A stretch of 57,452 nucleotides of DNA, taken from positions 1 to 57,452 of the forward strand of contig JAJTDX010000002.1 of NCBI GenBank assembly GCA_021298235.1. The letters are read 5' to 3'. Numbering within the stretch: the first letter of the stretch is position 1; the number at the start of each line of letters is the position of its first letter. Below the pieces are notes generated by a model. That model searched no databases. It was not told where the DNA came from and saw only the letters and a program-made list of their open reading frames with translations. Shown piece after piece: positions 10,108 to 19,300 of this stretch. Source of the DNA: Cryomorphaceae bacterium (GTDB taxonomy: Bacteria > Bacteroidota > Bacteroidia > Flavobacteriales > Crocinitomicaceae). A program made the position numbers and the translations under genes.

Positions 10108-10170
10108 AGAAAGAAGCACCCTTGAAAAACGTTCGGTCAAAGTGACTTTTGAACTAAATTACGTTAAAAA

Positions 10171-11085
10171 CTAAGTGATTTCGATGACCATACCATCCTC
10201 GGCGACATCGGTATTCAAAAAGATTTCTCTGGATTCTGTCAAATGCCCTTCTACATTTGAGTAACGTGCACTAATATGACCAAGGTATAGTCTTCCGGCA
10301 TTTGTGTTTTTGGCAATTAATGCAGCTTGTTTAGCAGTAGAATGAAACGTAACTTGTGCCCTTTCAGCATCTTTATCACAAAACGTGGCTTCGTGATACA
10401 GCACATTCACATTTTTGATCACCTCTGCCACTTCAGACATATAGGCAGTATCTGAACAGTACGCATATGCCCTTGGATTCTTGGGCGGAATAGTGCAATC
10501 GACTGATCTCAAAAGTTTTCCTGATTCCAACACAACATCCTCTCCTCTTTTTAGCTTATGTATGGCTTGGATCCCAATTTCAATTCCCTGAATAGCCGAC
10601 TTATCAATGTTGCGTTCCTTTATTTTCTCACGTATCAAAAATCCTGTAGTAGGAATCCTGTGCTTCAATGGAAAACTGACGATCTCCATTAATTTATCCG
10701 AAAAAATCACTTCAACAGAATTTGGATTAGTATCAATGAAATTGATCTCAAACTGAGGTTTTGCGCCACCGATTTCAAGTTGTTTGCGCACAATATCTTC
10801 GAGACCTTTGGGACCGTAAATGGAGACCCCTTTGTCTCTTCCCATCAAATGCATGGTACTCAGCAAACCCACTAAACCAAAAAAATGATCTCCATGCAAA
10901 TGTGAAATCAGAATATGGCTGATACGCTGAAAACGTAAACCGAAGCGGCGAAACTGCATCTGAGTGCCCTCGCCACAATCGATCAAAATGTGGCGTTCAT
11001 TGCAATTGACATATTGAGCGGATGGGTTACGGTGCAACGTAGGAATAGCTGCGCCACTGCCAAGAACCGTTACCGTAAAACTCAC
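10171..11085 (-). CDS. rnz: ribonuclease Z (tRNA 3' endonuclease)
   Basis: 304 residues, the short tRNase Z form, a metallo-beta-lactamase-fold enzyme that removes the 3' trailer of tRNA precursors. The N-terminus VTVLGSGAAIPTLHRNPSAQYV and the metal motif SHLHGDH (His62, His64, Asp66, His67) are clear; further ligands are in YCSDTAY and FHSTAKQAA/GHISARY. The exosite insertion typical of RNase Z lies around residues 150-190. Its ATG overlaps the stop of the STAS gene by 4 bases (ATGA), indicating translational coupling. It shares a tRNA-maturation role with the CCA enzyme at 47225 but is not linked to it. Confidence 0.93.
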   Translation of the reverse strand: MSFTVTVLGSGAAIPTLHRNPSAQYVNCNERHILIDCGEGTQMQFRRFGLRFQRISHILISHLHGDHFFGLVGLLSTMHLMGRDKGVSIYGPKGLEDIVRKQLEIGGAKPQFEINFIDTNPNSVEVIFSDKLMEIVSFPLKHRIPTTGFLIREKIKERNIDKSAIQGIEIGIQAIHKLKRGEDVVLESGKLLRSVDCTIPPKNPRAYAYCSDTAYMSEVAEVIKNVNVLYHEATFCDKDAERAQVTFHSTAKQAALIAKNTNAGRLYLGHISARYSNVEGHLTESREIFLNTDVAEDGMVIEIT

Positions 11086-11423
11086 TTTCTGATTTCTACG
11101 AGTGCTGCCTGCTGATCAGAAGAAATTGAGAGCACCTTATCCAATTGAGCAATCTGAACTAACTTCAATACATTTTCCTGGAGACCACACAACACAAATT
11201 TGCCATTTGTATCCTTACACAGACGATTTGCAGTCAGTACAGCACTTAATCCCGAGGAGTCACAATACTTCGTTGCTGACATATCAATAACAATATTGTT
11301 CACCCCTTGTTTATTCAAAAGAGTGAGCTCAGCTTTCAGTTCTGGAGCATTTGTAGCATCCAACTTGTCGACTTGAGTCTTAACTAAAGCTTCATTCTTG
11401 TTGTGCGAGATCTCGAAGTTCAT
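11082..11423 (-). CDS. STAS domain protein (anti-sigma-factor-antagonist-like)
   Basis: 113 residues covering a single STAS domain: VDKLDATNAPELKAEL, then IVIDMSATKYCDSSGLSAVLTANRLC, with the DSSGL site where the Ser is phosphorylated in SpoIIAA-type proteins, and a final LVQIAQLDKVLSI. It probably works in a partner-switching or phosphorylation circuit; a SiaB-like kinase lies 4 kb away at 15753 and is a candidate partner by analogy with SiaB-SiaC, though the two are not adjacent. The gene precedes and overlaps rnz by 4 bases. A TACATTTG box with TTG 18 bases upstream gives a promoter 14 bases before the start. Confidence 0.88.
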   Translation of the reverse strand: MNFEISHNKNEALVKTQVDKLDATNAPELKAELTLLNKQGVNNIVIDMSATKYCDSSGLSAVLTANRLCKDTNGKFVLCGLQENVLKLVQIAQLDKVLSISSDQQAALVEIRK

Positions 11424-11437
11424 TGTGTCTGTTTGTT

Positions 11438-11466
11438 CAAATGTAAAAAAAATTAATGACGTTCAA
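11438..11466 (-). promoter_or_regulatory. promoter for STAS-rnz
   Basis: On the minus strand TTG (11464-11466), 18 bases, then TACATTTG (11438-11445), which fits the Bacteroidota -33/-7 pattern. It overlaps the 3' end of pyrB; the ATG at 11423 is 14 bases after the -7 box. Confidence 0.55.
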
Positions 11467-12385
11467 TTTTCGCTGCCAGCAAATAGATAACAGCCATTCT
11501 GACCGCCACGCCATTTTCCACCTGCTGGAGGATAATGGATTGTTTGGAGTCAGCCACATCACTCGTAATTTCCACCCCTCTGTTGATCGGTCCGGGATGC
11601 ATCACCACGATTTCCTTGCTTAGTGAGTCTAAAATACTCTTATTCAGACCGAACTGCATCGCGTATTCTCACAAGGACGGGAAATACTTGATATCCTGTC
11701 GCTCTAATTGGATTCGAAGCATGTTCGCCACATCACACCATTCGAGTGCTGCTATGAGATTATGCTCTACTTTCACTCCTAGCTCGTGAATGTATTTGGG
11801 TATGAGTGTCGTAGGACCACAGACCATTACCTCTGCACCTAATTTTTGCAAACAATATATATTGGATAATGCTACTCGACTGTGAAGTATGTCTCCGACA
11901 ATTACCACTTTTTTCCCTTCCACGCTACCAAGTCGCTCCCTGATCGAAAAGGCATCCAAGAGAGCCTGCGTCGGATGTTCATGGGTTCCATCTCCTGCAT
12001 TTACCACTTTCGCTGAAATACGCTCTGAAAGAAATTTTGCTGCACCTGGATTTGGATGACGCATAACGACCATGTCCACCTTCATGGACAAGATATTATT
12101 CACAGTATCTATAAGTGTCTCCCCTTTTTTAACCGAGCTTCCCGAAGCGGAAAAATTGATCACATCCGCAGAAAGCCTTTTCTCTGCAAGTTCAAATGAG
12201 AGCTTTGTTCGTGTAGAATTCTCAAAGAACAGATTCGCAATAGTAATATCTCTAAGAGACGGGACTTTTTTAATCGGCCTGTTGATCACTTCCTTGAAAC
12301 TATCAGCAGTTCGAAATATGAGTTCAATGTCCTCACGAGTGAGGTCTTTTATTCCGGTCAAATGATCTACGCTCAAATTATGCAT
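11453..12385 (-). pseudogene. pyrB: aspartate carbamoyltransferase catalytic chain, interrupted by in-frame TGA
   Basis: Read through, this is a 310-residue ATCase, the normal length, that makes carbamoyl-aspartate for pyrimidine synthesis. Visible motifs: FFENSTRTKLSFELA (carbamoyl-phosphate binding STRT), GSSVKKGETL, GDGTHEHPTQALLD and [12 protein letters not shown]. The codon at 11669-11671 is TGA, inside a segment reading [17 protein letters not shown], where relatives have Arg (SLREY); CGA to TGA is one transition. Both halves are in the same frame and remain conserved. The stop removes 72 residues, including the HPGPINR loop and final helices, so the truncated chain should be inactive. 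The ATG at 12385 overlaps the pyrR stop by 8 bases; an upstream ATG at 12529 inside pyrR is less likely. TGA is used as a normal stop elsewhere in the window. Confidence 0.88.
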
Positions 12386-12926
12386 TGGCCTCAGGTGTAA
12401 ATAAAACAACTTTATCTTCTCCTTCAAGTTCTTTCCATTCAACAGAAACTCGTTCGCGCGACAAGGTATCAACGGATTTTCCAACGTAGTCTGCCTGGAT
12501 TGGCAGGTCACGATTAAACCTTCTGTCAATCATGACCAAAAGCTCCACCTTCAATGGTCTGCCAAATGCCAGCAATGCATCTAATCCAGAACGGATAGTC
12601 CTTCCAGTAAATAGTACATCGTCAATCAGAACAACTTGCTTTCCCTCAATTACAAAATCGATATTTGTAACACTTGGAATCAATGGACGTTCCCTTCTTC
12701 TAAAGTCATCTCTGTAAAATGTAATGTCAAGATTTCCACATACAACTGACTTTCCTAAAATTGACTCAAGTTGTTTTTTTAATCTAGAAAGGACATTCAC
12801 TCCCCTAGGTTGTAACCCAATAAGTACTGTGTTTGAAAAATCCTGATGTCTTTCGATGAGCTGATAGCAAAGCCGGTTGAGGGTAAGTTCGAAATGCCTG
12901 CTGTTGAGGATGACCTGCTTTTCCAT
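12378..12926 (-). CDS. pyrR: bifunctional PyrR regulator / uracil phosphoribosyltransferase
   Basis: 182 residues from the ATG at 12926 (a GTG two codons earlier, at 12932, coincides with the promoter box and is unlikely). It is a type I phosphoribosyltransferase with the PRPP loop VVLIDDVLFTGRTIRSGLDAL and LIGLQPRGV near the N-terminus, the PyrR layout. In Firmicutes PyrR binds pyr mRNA; I see no PyrR-binding anti-antiterminator in the very short leader here, so its RNA role in this organism is doubtful. It overlaps pyrB by 8 bases (ATGCATAA). The promoter box ends 5 bases before the ATG, suggesting a leaderless message. Confidence 0.92.
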   Translation of the reverse strand: MEKQVILNSRHFELTLNRLCYQLIERHQDFSNTVLIGLQPRGVNVLSRLKKQLESILGKSVVCGNLDITFYRDDFRRRERPLIPSVTNIDFVIEGKQVVLIDDVLFTGRTIRSGLDALLAFGRPLKVELLVMIDRRFNRDLPIQADYVGKSVDTLSRERVSVEWKELEGEDKVVLFTPEANA

Positions 12927-12931
12927 CAGCA

Positions 12932-12939
12932 CAAATATA
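12932..12939 (-). promoter_or_regulatory. Bacteroidota -7 box (TATATTTG) for pyrR-pyrB
   Basis: Minus-strand TATATTTG fits TAnnTTTG, with TTG 22 bases upstream (12962-12964). Only 5 bases separate the box from the pyrR ATG, so transcription should begin at or within a base or two of the start codon. Confidence 0.55.
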
Positions 12940-13005
12940 AGTTCTTTAAACTCAGTTGTAGCAAGAGAAATAAATAATTATCCTCATCTTTTTCACAGAC
13001 ACTGC

Positions 13006-13347
13006 TTATCCGCCTTTTCGTTTGACTTGATATCCCTCGTTAATGAGCAAATCCATTACTTTATCCCGAAAATTTCCCTGAATTAAAATCTCACCATCTT
13101 TGGCAGTTCCACCCACACCACATTTGCTTTTTAGCATTTTTCCCAGCTCCTTGAGGTCATCGTCCGACCCAACAAATCCTTCAACGAGTGTAACCTCCTT
13201 GCCCCCACGTTGTTTACGATCCAGGGAAACATATAATTTTTGCTGATTCTTGGGCAAGGTTGATGCCGTCTCTTCGTTTTCAAACTCATACTTAAAATCA
13301 GGGTTTGTAGAATAAACCACATTCAAACGCTCCTTCTTCTTTGCCAT
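13006..13347 (-). CDS. translation initiation factor SUI1/eIF1-like (YciH)
   Basis: 113 residues. The C-terminal half is a SUI1 domain with [63 protein letters not shown] split over its strands, including the conserved LK.KcGvGGt and iqGd/N segments. The N-terminal 40 residues are a basic, low-complexity lead. Bacterial YciH-type proteins are thought to affect initiation fidelity, but the role is not settled. The start codon overlaps the stop of the GDPD gene upstream by one base (TAATG), so the two are coupled. Confidence 0.88.
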   Translation of the reverse strand: MAKKKERLNVVYSTNPDFKYEFENEETASTLPKNQQKLYVSLDRKQRGGKEVTLVEGFVGSDDDLKELGKMLKSKCGVGGTAKDGEILIQGNFRDKVMDLLINEGYQVKRKGG

Positions 13348-14186
13348 TACTTTTTCTCCAAAATTGCTGCTCTTATGTCATCCGTAAGAATACCATCGGG
13401 GATTTTTTTCAATGCCGAACGTATACCTTTGGGTGACCTCACTTCAAAAATATAGATTTTTTTTCCTGCTTGACGTATTTTGGTCACACCATCAGAAGTT
13501 ATATCGCTATTTCTTAGAAGGTAGCTATCCGGAGAAATAGATAAACTCTCAGTAACCAAAAACCCTTCAATATTCTCGACTTGCAGACAAACTCTAAATC
13601 CGGCCTGCTTTAATTGCTCGATCCATGGACGATAATTCGTGATCACGATCAACCCTTTTTTATCAGGAAATGAAAACGATAAGGCATTTATGACCTTACC
13701 AACAGGGACAATAAGTTGGTCGCATGATGAAAAGTGTCTGAGATCGAGGAAGATGGTCTTTGCTCTATCCAGACTCTTTGAAACAAATTCGAGATTAACC
13801 AATCTTTCCTGATGAAGGGTACGGTAGCTGACCTGAGTGAGAAATTCATCCGTTGAATTGTAAATACATCCTTTCTGATTTGTCCGACTTTCAAGCGAAA
13901 CATCATGATATAACCACAAATTACCATCAGCAGATAGTTGCAGGTCCATTTCAACACCATCACAACCATTGATTGCTTGGGCCATTTCGATTGACTCGAA
14001 AGAATTATCGTGATAAAATGAATTGGGATTTTCTAAGCCCATCCCTCCGTGAGAAATGAGTGCTATACCTTCAAAGTCCCCATCCTTTCTGCAAGCCGTA
14101 AAAAGCCCCAAGAAACTAATTACCAAGAGCAACCGATACCCCAATGCTTCCAAAATAACCCCAATTAGAAAATTTGAATTGTTCAT
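13347..14186 (-). CDS. glycerophosphodiester phosphodiesterase family lipoprotein
   Basis: 279 residues from the ATG at 14186, with a GDPD TIM-barrel: [35 protein letters not shown] (catalytic Glu and Asp, and metal His) and a C-terminal DGILTDDI. The usual HRG at the first motif is HGG here, a variant I associate with some Bacteroidota homologues. A lipobox LFTAC precedes the domain, so it is probably a lipoprotein hydrolysing glycerophosphodiesters. The ATG overlaps the upstream gene by 71 bases and gives an unusual 32-residue signal with an internal Glu; TTG codons at 14144 or 14132 would give a normal signal peptide and could be the true start. It is coupled by a one-base overlap to SUI1. 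Confidence 0.8.
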   Translation of the reverse strand: MNNSNFLIGVILEALGYRLLLVISFLGLFTACRKDGDFEGIALISHGGMGLENPNSFYHDNSFESIEMAQAINGCDGVEMDLQLSADGNLWLYHDVSLESRTNQKGCIYNSTDEFLTQVSYRTLHQERLVNLEFVSKSLDRAKTIFLDLRHFSSCDQLIVPVGKVINALSFSFPDKKGLIVITNYRPWIEQLKQAGFRVCLQVENIEGFLVTESLSISPDSYLLRNSDITSDGVTKIRQAGKKIYIFEVRSPKGIRSALKKIPDGILTDDIRAAILEKK

Positions 14187-14616
14187 GTTGAATATTTTTA
14201 AATCTCTCCTGAATCAACCCGAGCATGCTTTCCTGAAAAACTCTAATCGATCCTCCAAAACTAATCCGATAACCTAAATATTGCTCATTCCAAAAATGGG
14301 CAGTTTTCCCGAGCGTCAGAGCGGAAACAGAATAAGAGATGAGTGGTGTGAACATGATCTTTTTGGCTTCCATGAGATTGTATCCGAAAGCCAGTGAGAG
14401 ACGAGGAAAGGGAGCGCTTTGAAAAATTGTTCGATTAATTCCAGTTTCCAGATGCAACATGCCGACGATCTTTTTCTGAGACCAAGAAACACCCGGACCG
14501 GTAAAAAAATCAAGGCGATTCACCGCTGTACGGTAGCTAAATTCTATTGTCCGAGAAGGACTTTTCTGAGCGTGAACGAAAGTTGTGAGAAATAAACATG
14601 AAATGATCCACCGCAT
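14116..14616 (-). CDS. hypothetical secreted or outer-membrane protein
   Basis: 166 residues with a cleavable signal MRWIISCLFLTTFVHAQ. The mature part has alternating hydrophobic and aromatic strands ([67 protein letters not shown]), as in a small beta-barrel, but I recognise no family. The 3' end overlaps the 5' part of the GDPD gene by up to 71 bases in another frame, depending on the GDPD start. Confidence 0.6.
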   Translation of the reverse strand: MRWIISCLFLTTFVHAQKSPSRTIEFSYRTAVNRLDFFTGPGVSWSQKKIVGMLHLETGINRTIFQSAPFPRLSLAFGYNLMEAKKIMFTPLISYSVSALTLGKTAHFWNEQYLGYRISFGGSIRVFQESMLGLIQERFKNIQHEQFKFSNWGYFGSIGVSVALGN

Positions 14617-14639
14617 GGATGGTAAAATTAGAGATTAGG

Positions 14640-14732
14640 TTACACTTTTGGACATTTTTTACAGTGTACACCTTTTTTCTTGTACTTTTTACAGCAGCTT
14701 TTCTTTTTGGAGCAATCACAGAATTCACACAT
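14640..14732 (-). CDS. 30-residue cysteine- and lysine-rich mini-protein
   Basis: A 30-codon reading frame from the ATG at 14732 to TAA at 14640. Seven Cys (positions 2, 5, 7, 13, 14, 24, 27) and eleven Lys make up most of the peptide, with motifs CEFCDC, SCCKKYKKKG and HCKKCPKV. The pattern resembles a small zinc- or metal-binding knuckle. AAAGGGG stands 4 bases upstream of the ATG, a usable ribosome-binding site. It lies in the 220-base gap between the HDAC-like gene and the secreted protein at 14616. Too short for ordinary gene calling; the residue bias makes a chance ORF unlikely, but expression is unproven. Confidence 0.6.
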   Translation of the reverse strand: MCEFCDCSKKKSCCKKYKKKGVHCKKCPKV

Positions 14733-14836
14733 TATCCCCTTTGAGAACTTGACTTGTTCGATAACACTTTGCTGCGAATTCACTTATTTAGAATTATTCC
14801 AAACAAAGGTATAAATGATTTTTACAGATACAAAGT

Positions 14837-15736
14837 TCAGGTCAAAATAAATTGCGCCTCTCTGAAAGTATTCGCATGGGCTTCTATGATAGCTCGTATG
14901 TCGGTACTGTATCCACCGCCCATACTGCATACAACAGGAACACTTAATGACTTGGCTGTTTCGAAAACTATTCTGTCGCGCATCTTACATCCCTTGATAC
15001 TCAACCCGAGCTTCCCTAATTTATCCGTCTCTATCACGTCTACGCCACATTGATAGAATAGTAGATCCGGAGTAAAATTTGTCAGAATTCGTTCCAATGA
15101 ATATTCCAAAAGGTACAGATAGGTACTGTCATTCGTTCCGTCTTCTAATTCTACATCGAGATCTGAATTTTCCTTTTTTAGAGGATAATTGTTTCTACCG
15201 TGCATACTAAAAGTAAACACACGCGATTCTGAATTAAAAATGGATGCAGTACCATTTCCCTGATGCACATCTAGATCTACTATCAACACCTTCTTTTCGG
15301 GATTGTGCTTCATATACCAACTTGCAGCAATAGCCTGATCATTCAGTAAACAGAAACCCTCTCCATGGTCATGATAAGCATGATGTGTTCCACCAGCAAT
15401 ATTCATTGATATCCCATCCGAAAGAGCATATTCGACGCACTTTCGTGTACCTTCCATAATTATTTGTTCGCGACGAATTAATTGTTGGTTATGAGGAAAG
15501 CCTGTTACTCGCTGCTCACGTTCAGATAGCATTAATGAGGTCAGACGTTTGTAGTAAGACGAACAATGCACATCAAAGACATGAGCATCTGCAATCTGTT
15601 CCGGTTCAAAAAGTTGCTCTTTTAAGATCGTGCCTTCATGAATAAGTTGTCGCGGAAGCAAGTCGTATTTCTCCATTGGAAATTTATGTCCATCCGGCAA
15701 TGGCTGTACATATTCTTTTCGAAATGCGATCCTCAT
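14837..15736 (-). CDS. histone deacetylase family protein (HDAC-like amidohydrolase)
   Basis: 299 residues, a compact class of zinc-dependent arginase-fold deacetylase. The active-site pieces are NIAGGTHHAYHDHGEGFC (His118-His119), IVDLDVHQGNGTA (Asp and His zinc ligands), YQCGVDVIETD (third Asp ligand) and the catalytic Tyr in MGGGYS. Bacterial members act on acetylated polyamines, acetoin-system or unknown substrates; nothing here identifies the substrate. The SiaB-like gene ends 17 bases upstream, suggesting cotranscription. Confidence 0.9.
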   Translation of the reverse strand: MRIAFRKEYVQPLPDGHKFPMEKYDLLPRQLIHEGTILKEQLFEPEQIADAHVFDVHCSSYYKRLTSLMLSEREQRVTGFPHNQQLIRREQIIMEGTRKCVEYALSDGISMNIAGGTHHAYHDHGEGFCLLNDQAIAASWYMKHNPEKKVLIVDLDVHQGNGTASIFNSESRVFTFSMHGRNNYPLKKENSDLDVELEDGTNDSTYLYLLEYSLERILTNFTPDLLFYQCGVDVIETDKLGKLGLSIKGCKMRDRIVFETAKSLSVPVVCSMGGGYSTDIRAIIEAHANTFREAQFILT

Positions 15737-15752
15737 GAATGTTCAAAAAGTC

Positions 15753-16334
15753 TTACGAACGACTTAGTAGTACCTCAACAAAAAAACCAGAATGAATGTT
15801 CGTAAGTGGGACAATATCAAAGCCAAGTGGGCCATCTGATTTCATAATCATTGTTAGAAATCCAAGTCCAGCTCCGCCCTTGTCTGAAAGAGTATCGTTA
15901 CTCAGTACTTCCAGGTATTTCGTTTTGAGTTGATCCGTACTCATCCCGTTCAGGCGCTGAATGTAGTTTTGAAGGAACACGGTGTCACTCTCTTCAATTA
16001 AATTTCCAAAGATCAACTTAAAATCGTCTTTTCCCCGGACAACAATTATAAACGCGAGCTGAATGCCATCTTTATCGGGTGAACCATGACGGTAAATGTT
16101 TTGAAGCCCCTCAATAAGAATAGAGAATGTACGTTTCACAAGTCGCTTAAGCTCGCCACTTGAAACCATGAACTCCTCAACTGACACGGCAATGCTATGA
16201 ATTAAATCCTGAGATAACGAACCAAAATGACTCAAACAAATTACCTGCCCGTTTTCTTTTTGCGCAGAAACAAGTTGCGAATAAACTTCCTTTAAAGTTC
16301 TGTCTACATCAGCATTCACACTCATTCGAATCAC
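15753..16334 (-). CDS. SiaB family protein kinase (DUF6272)
   Basis: 193 residues. The fold marks are of a GHKL/histidine-kinase-like ATPase: the N-box ILIEGLQNIYRHG and the G-box DKGGAGLGFLTMIMKSDG. The overall sequence matches the SiaB/DUF6272 family, whose best studied member phosphorylates the STAS protein SiaC in Pseudomonas signalling. A STAS protein is encoded nearby at 11082 and may be its target; this is inference. It precedes the HDAC-like gene by 16 bases. Confidence 0.82.
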   Translation of the reverse strand: MIRMSVNADVDRTLKEVYSQLVSAQKENGQVICLSHFGSLSQDLIHSIAVSVEEFMVSSGELKRLVKRTFSILIEGLQNIYRHGSPDKDGIQLAFIIVVRGKDDFKLIFGNLIEESDTVFLQNYIQRLNGMSTDQLKTKYLEVLSNDTLSDKGGAGLGFLTMIMKSDGPLGFDIVPLTNIHSGFFVEVLLSRS

Positions 16335-16350
16335 ACAACTTCTGACAAAT

Positions 16351-19300
16351 TTACCTCATTAATGTAACATTTCCAGACATTTGTGAAGTTTTTTGATTTG
16401 TAGTCGTTACTGAGAGCTGATATACATAAACTCCAGAATTTAGTTCTTCTCCTTTAAATTTTCCGTCCCAATAAGGATTATCTACAGAATACTCGTACAC
16501 CTTATTCCCCCATCTGTCAAAGACCTGAAGGGAGATTGAATCAATACACTGTCCAAACACACCAAAACGCTGATTCTTTGGTTGTCCACTTGTTCCGTTT
16601 GGAGCAAAAACTGTTGGAACATACACTTCACCGCAATCTTCGATTACGATTACCTGAACAGTTGTTGATCCAGTACAACCATCTGCTGTTGATCCGACCA
16701 CCGTGTATGAAGTCGTCTCAGAAGGAGAGGCAATTGGAGTTGCGCAATCAGAACAACTTAAACCAGTCTCTGGTGACCACACATATGAATCAGCACCGGA
16801 AGCTGTGAGTGTCACATTTTGTCCGGGAGTTATACTTGCGAGGTCAGGTGTAACACTAATTGTCAGGGACCCAGTTGCCAAAACATTATTAATAGAAGTT
16901 TCCGTGCAGCCTAAAGCATCTGTAATTATCGTAGTGTAAGTTCCTGAAGGCAGACCAGTCAAGGAAGCTGTCGAGGCCCCACTTGACGACCACGCATAAG
17001 AATAAGGTGCTGTGCCACCCAATGCATTAACTGTTATTGATCCCGTGCTTGAACCACAATTCGTAGGATTTACATCTGATGACACCGTCAAAAGTGTCGG
17101 TTCGTCAATTGTAACCGAAACAGAGCCCACGCATCCACCATCATCCGTGACAACCACCGTGTATGTACCAGCTGTTAAAGCTGAAGCACTAGCCTGATTA
17201 CCCCCGGAAGGACTCCAATTGTATTGATATGGTGCCGTTCCACCAGTTGAATTCACTGTGGCTGATCCATCCGAACCTCCATTGCAACTAACATCTGTCT
17301 GACTTGCAACAGAAACCACAGGTCCTCCAAGAGAGTTAACCACCAGACTCAATGAGGCAGTACAAGAATTATCATCCGTAACTGTTACCGTGTAATTCCC
17401 TCCCGGAATAGCACTTGCCGTAGATGCATTCCCACCCAAAGGAGACCATGAATAATCTAAAGTTCCCGTCCCTCCGGAAGCTGAGATACTCGCTGATCCA
17501 TCCGAGGACCCACAAGTTGCTGGCGAAATGGTTCCCTGACTTAAAACAATAGGTGTTGGTTCAGAAATCGTAAAAGAGACACTGTTGGTACATCCGTTCT
17601 GATCCGTAACAGTTACCGTGTAAGCATCTGCAAGAAGTGAGGATTGTGTTATACCCGACAGACTACCAGGCTGCCAAGAATAACTTAATGTTCCTGTTCC
17701 ACCAGCTCCATTCACAGTAGCCGATCCATCATTGCTACCATTGCAGGTGATCTCCTGCGAAGAAACCAGTGAGATAGTTGGATTAGGACTAACCTCAATT
17801 GTGACAGTCAATGTAGCAGAGCAACCTTGATTATCGTTTACAGTTAAGGTATAATCCCCAGCTGCAAGGCTCGAAATATTCAAACTACTCTGACCATTTG
17901 ACCAGGAGTAAGATGGACTTATCCCTCCAAGAACGACAATTCCAGCAATAGATCCAGTGTTTGATGTACATGCCGTTGGCGTAACGGTCATACTTGAACT
18001 GTTTATCAGTAATGGAGTAACGGCACCCACTGTGTAAGGCGCGGATGTCACACTACATCCGTACTGATCCGTGGCAGTAAGAACATAAGTATCAGGCAGA
18101 AGTCCTGTGATATCCAAAGTAGATCCTCCGGAATTTGTCCATGAATAGGTTAAATTAGTTCCAAATGCAGTTATGCCACTAATTGTTCCTAAAGTTCCAT
18201 CACACTGAACATCCGTTACCACGACAGAAGATTCATTTAACGATGGGCCGGGTGCTGTACCAACAGTAATTGGAGGACTTGTCACCGAACATCCATAAAA
18301 ATCTGTGACTGTAATACTATACACACCAGCTGAGATACCCGACACATCAAGCGTAGAGGCAGTCACGCCTGACCATGAATAGGTGTAGGTTGGAGTACCT
18401 CCTGAAGGCACAATTCCTGAAATGGCACCATCAGCGGCTGTACAATTTTCATCAGTAACTATTACAGAAGAAATATCAATTGTGGGACCCTGAGTGTTTG
18501 AAACGGAAATTGGCGTTCCTGAAACAGTACAGCCGCCAGCATCCATGACAGTGAGTGTATAGGTCCCTGCCGCAACACCTGAAAGGTCAGCCGTTGCAGT
18601 TCCAGAACCGTTCCAGCTATAACTCAATGACGATCCAGTAGCAACAATTCCCGAAATTGAACCATCTGACTGACCACAATGTTCGTCCACAACCACAACC
18701 GAAGCTTGATCTATGGCAGGACCAGTATCCGTATTGACTGTGTAGGGTCCGGACGTACTCGAACAACTATTTGCATCGGTTACAGTAAGCGTGTAAGATC
18801 CAGCGATTAATCCACTTGCATCCAAGGTAGCCCCCCCACCATTATCCCATGCGTAGTTGAGTCCGGTTCCTGTTGCAGTGATTCCCGTAACAGAACCTGG
18901 ATCTCCAACACAATTCACATTTTGAACAACAACTCCCGAAGCATCGATGATTGGACCGGAAACTCCAGTAAGCGTGTAAGGACCACTTGTGGCAGTGCAC
19001 CCTTTCGTATCAGTCACCGTAAAACTGTAAGTTCCTGATGCCAGATTTGTATAATTGACAGTTGGGTTTACTACACCATTCCAATAATATTGGTACGGTG
19101 AAGTTCCCGATGAAACCCCTAGTCCTGTTATACTTCCAGCTGTGCTACACGTTGGATTTGTTAAGACCGCTGTCCCAGTGATTACAGGAAGTGGATTTAT
19201 TGTAACCGTTACGGGAACACGAAATGTACCGGGACAAACTCCCGCATAATATGTAGTGGTTACTGTCGGAGCAACTGCCGGAGTATACGTTAAACCAGTT

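Noticed and set aside
11453..12385. Selenocysteine or TGA reassignment as explanation of the pyrB stop
   Set aside because: TGA is a true stop of several other genes here (e.g. 28070, 37819, 54269) and no SECIS-like structure is apparent; the site holds Arg in relatives.
12529..12529. pyrB start at 12529
   Set aside because: This in-frame ATG lies deep in pyrR; the ATG at 12385 gives the standard ATCase N-terminus and an 8-base overlap with pyrR.
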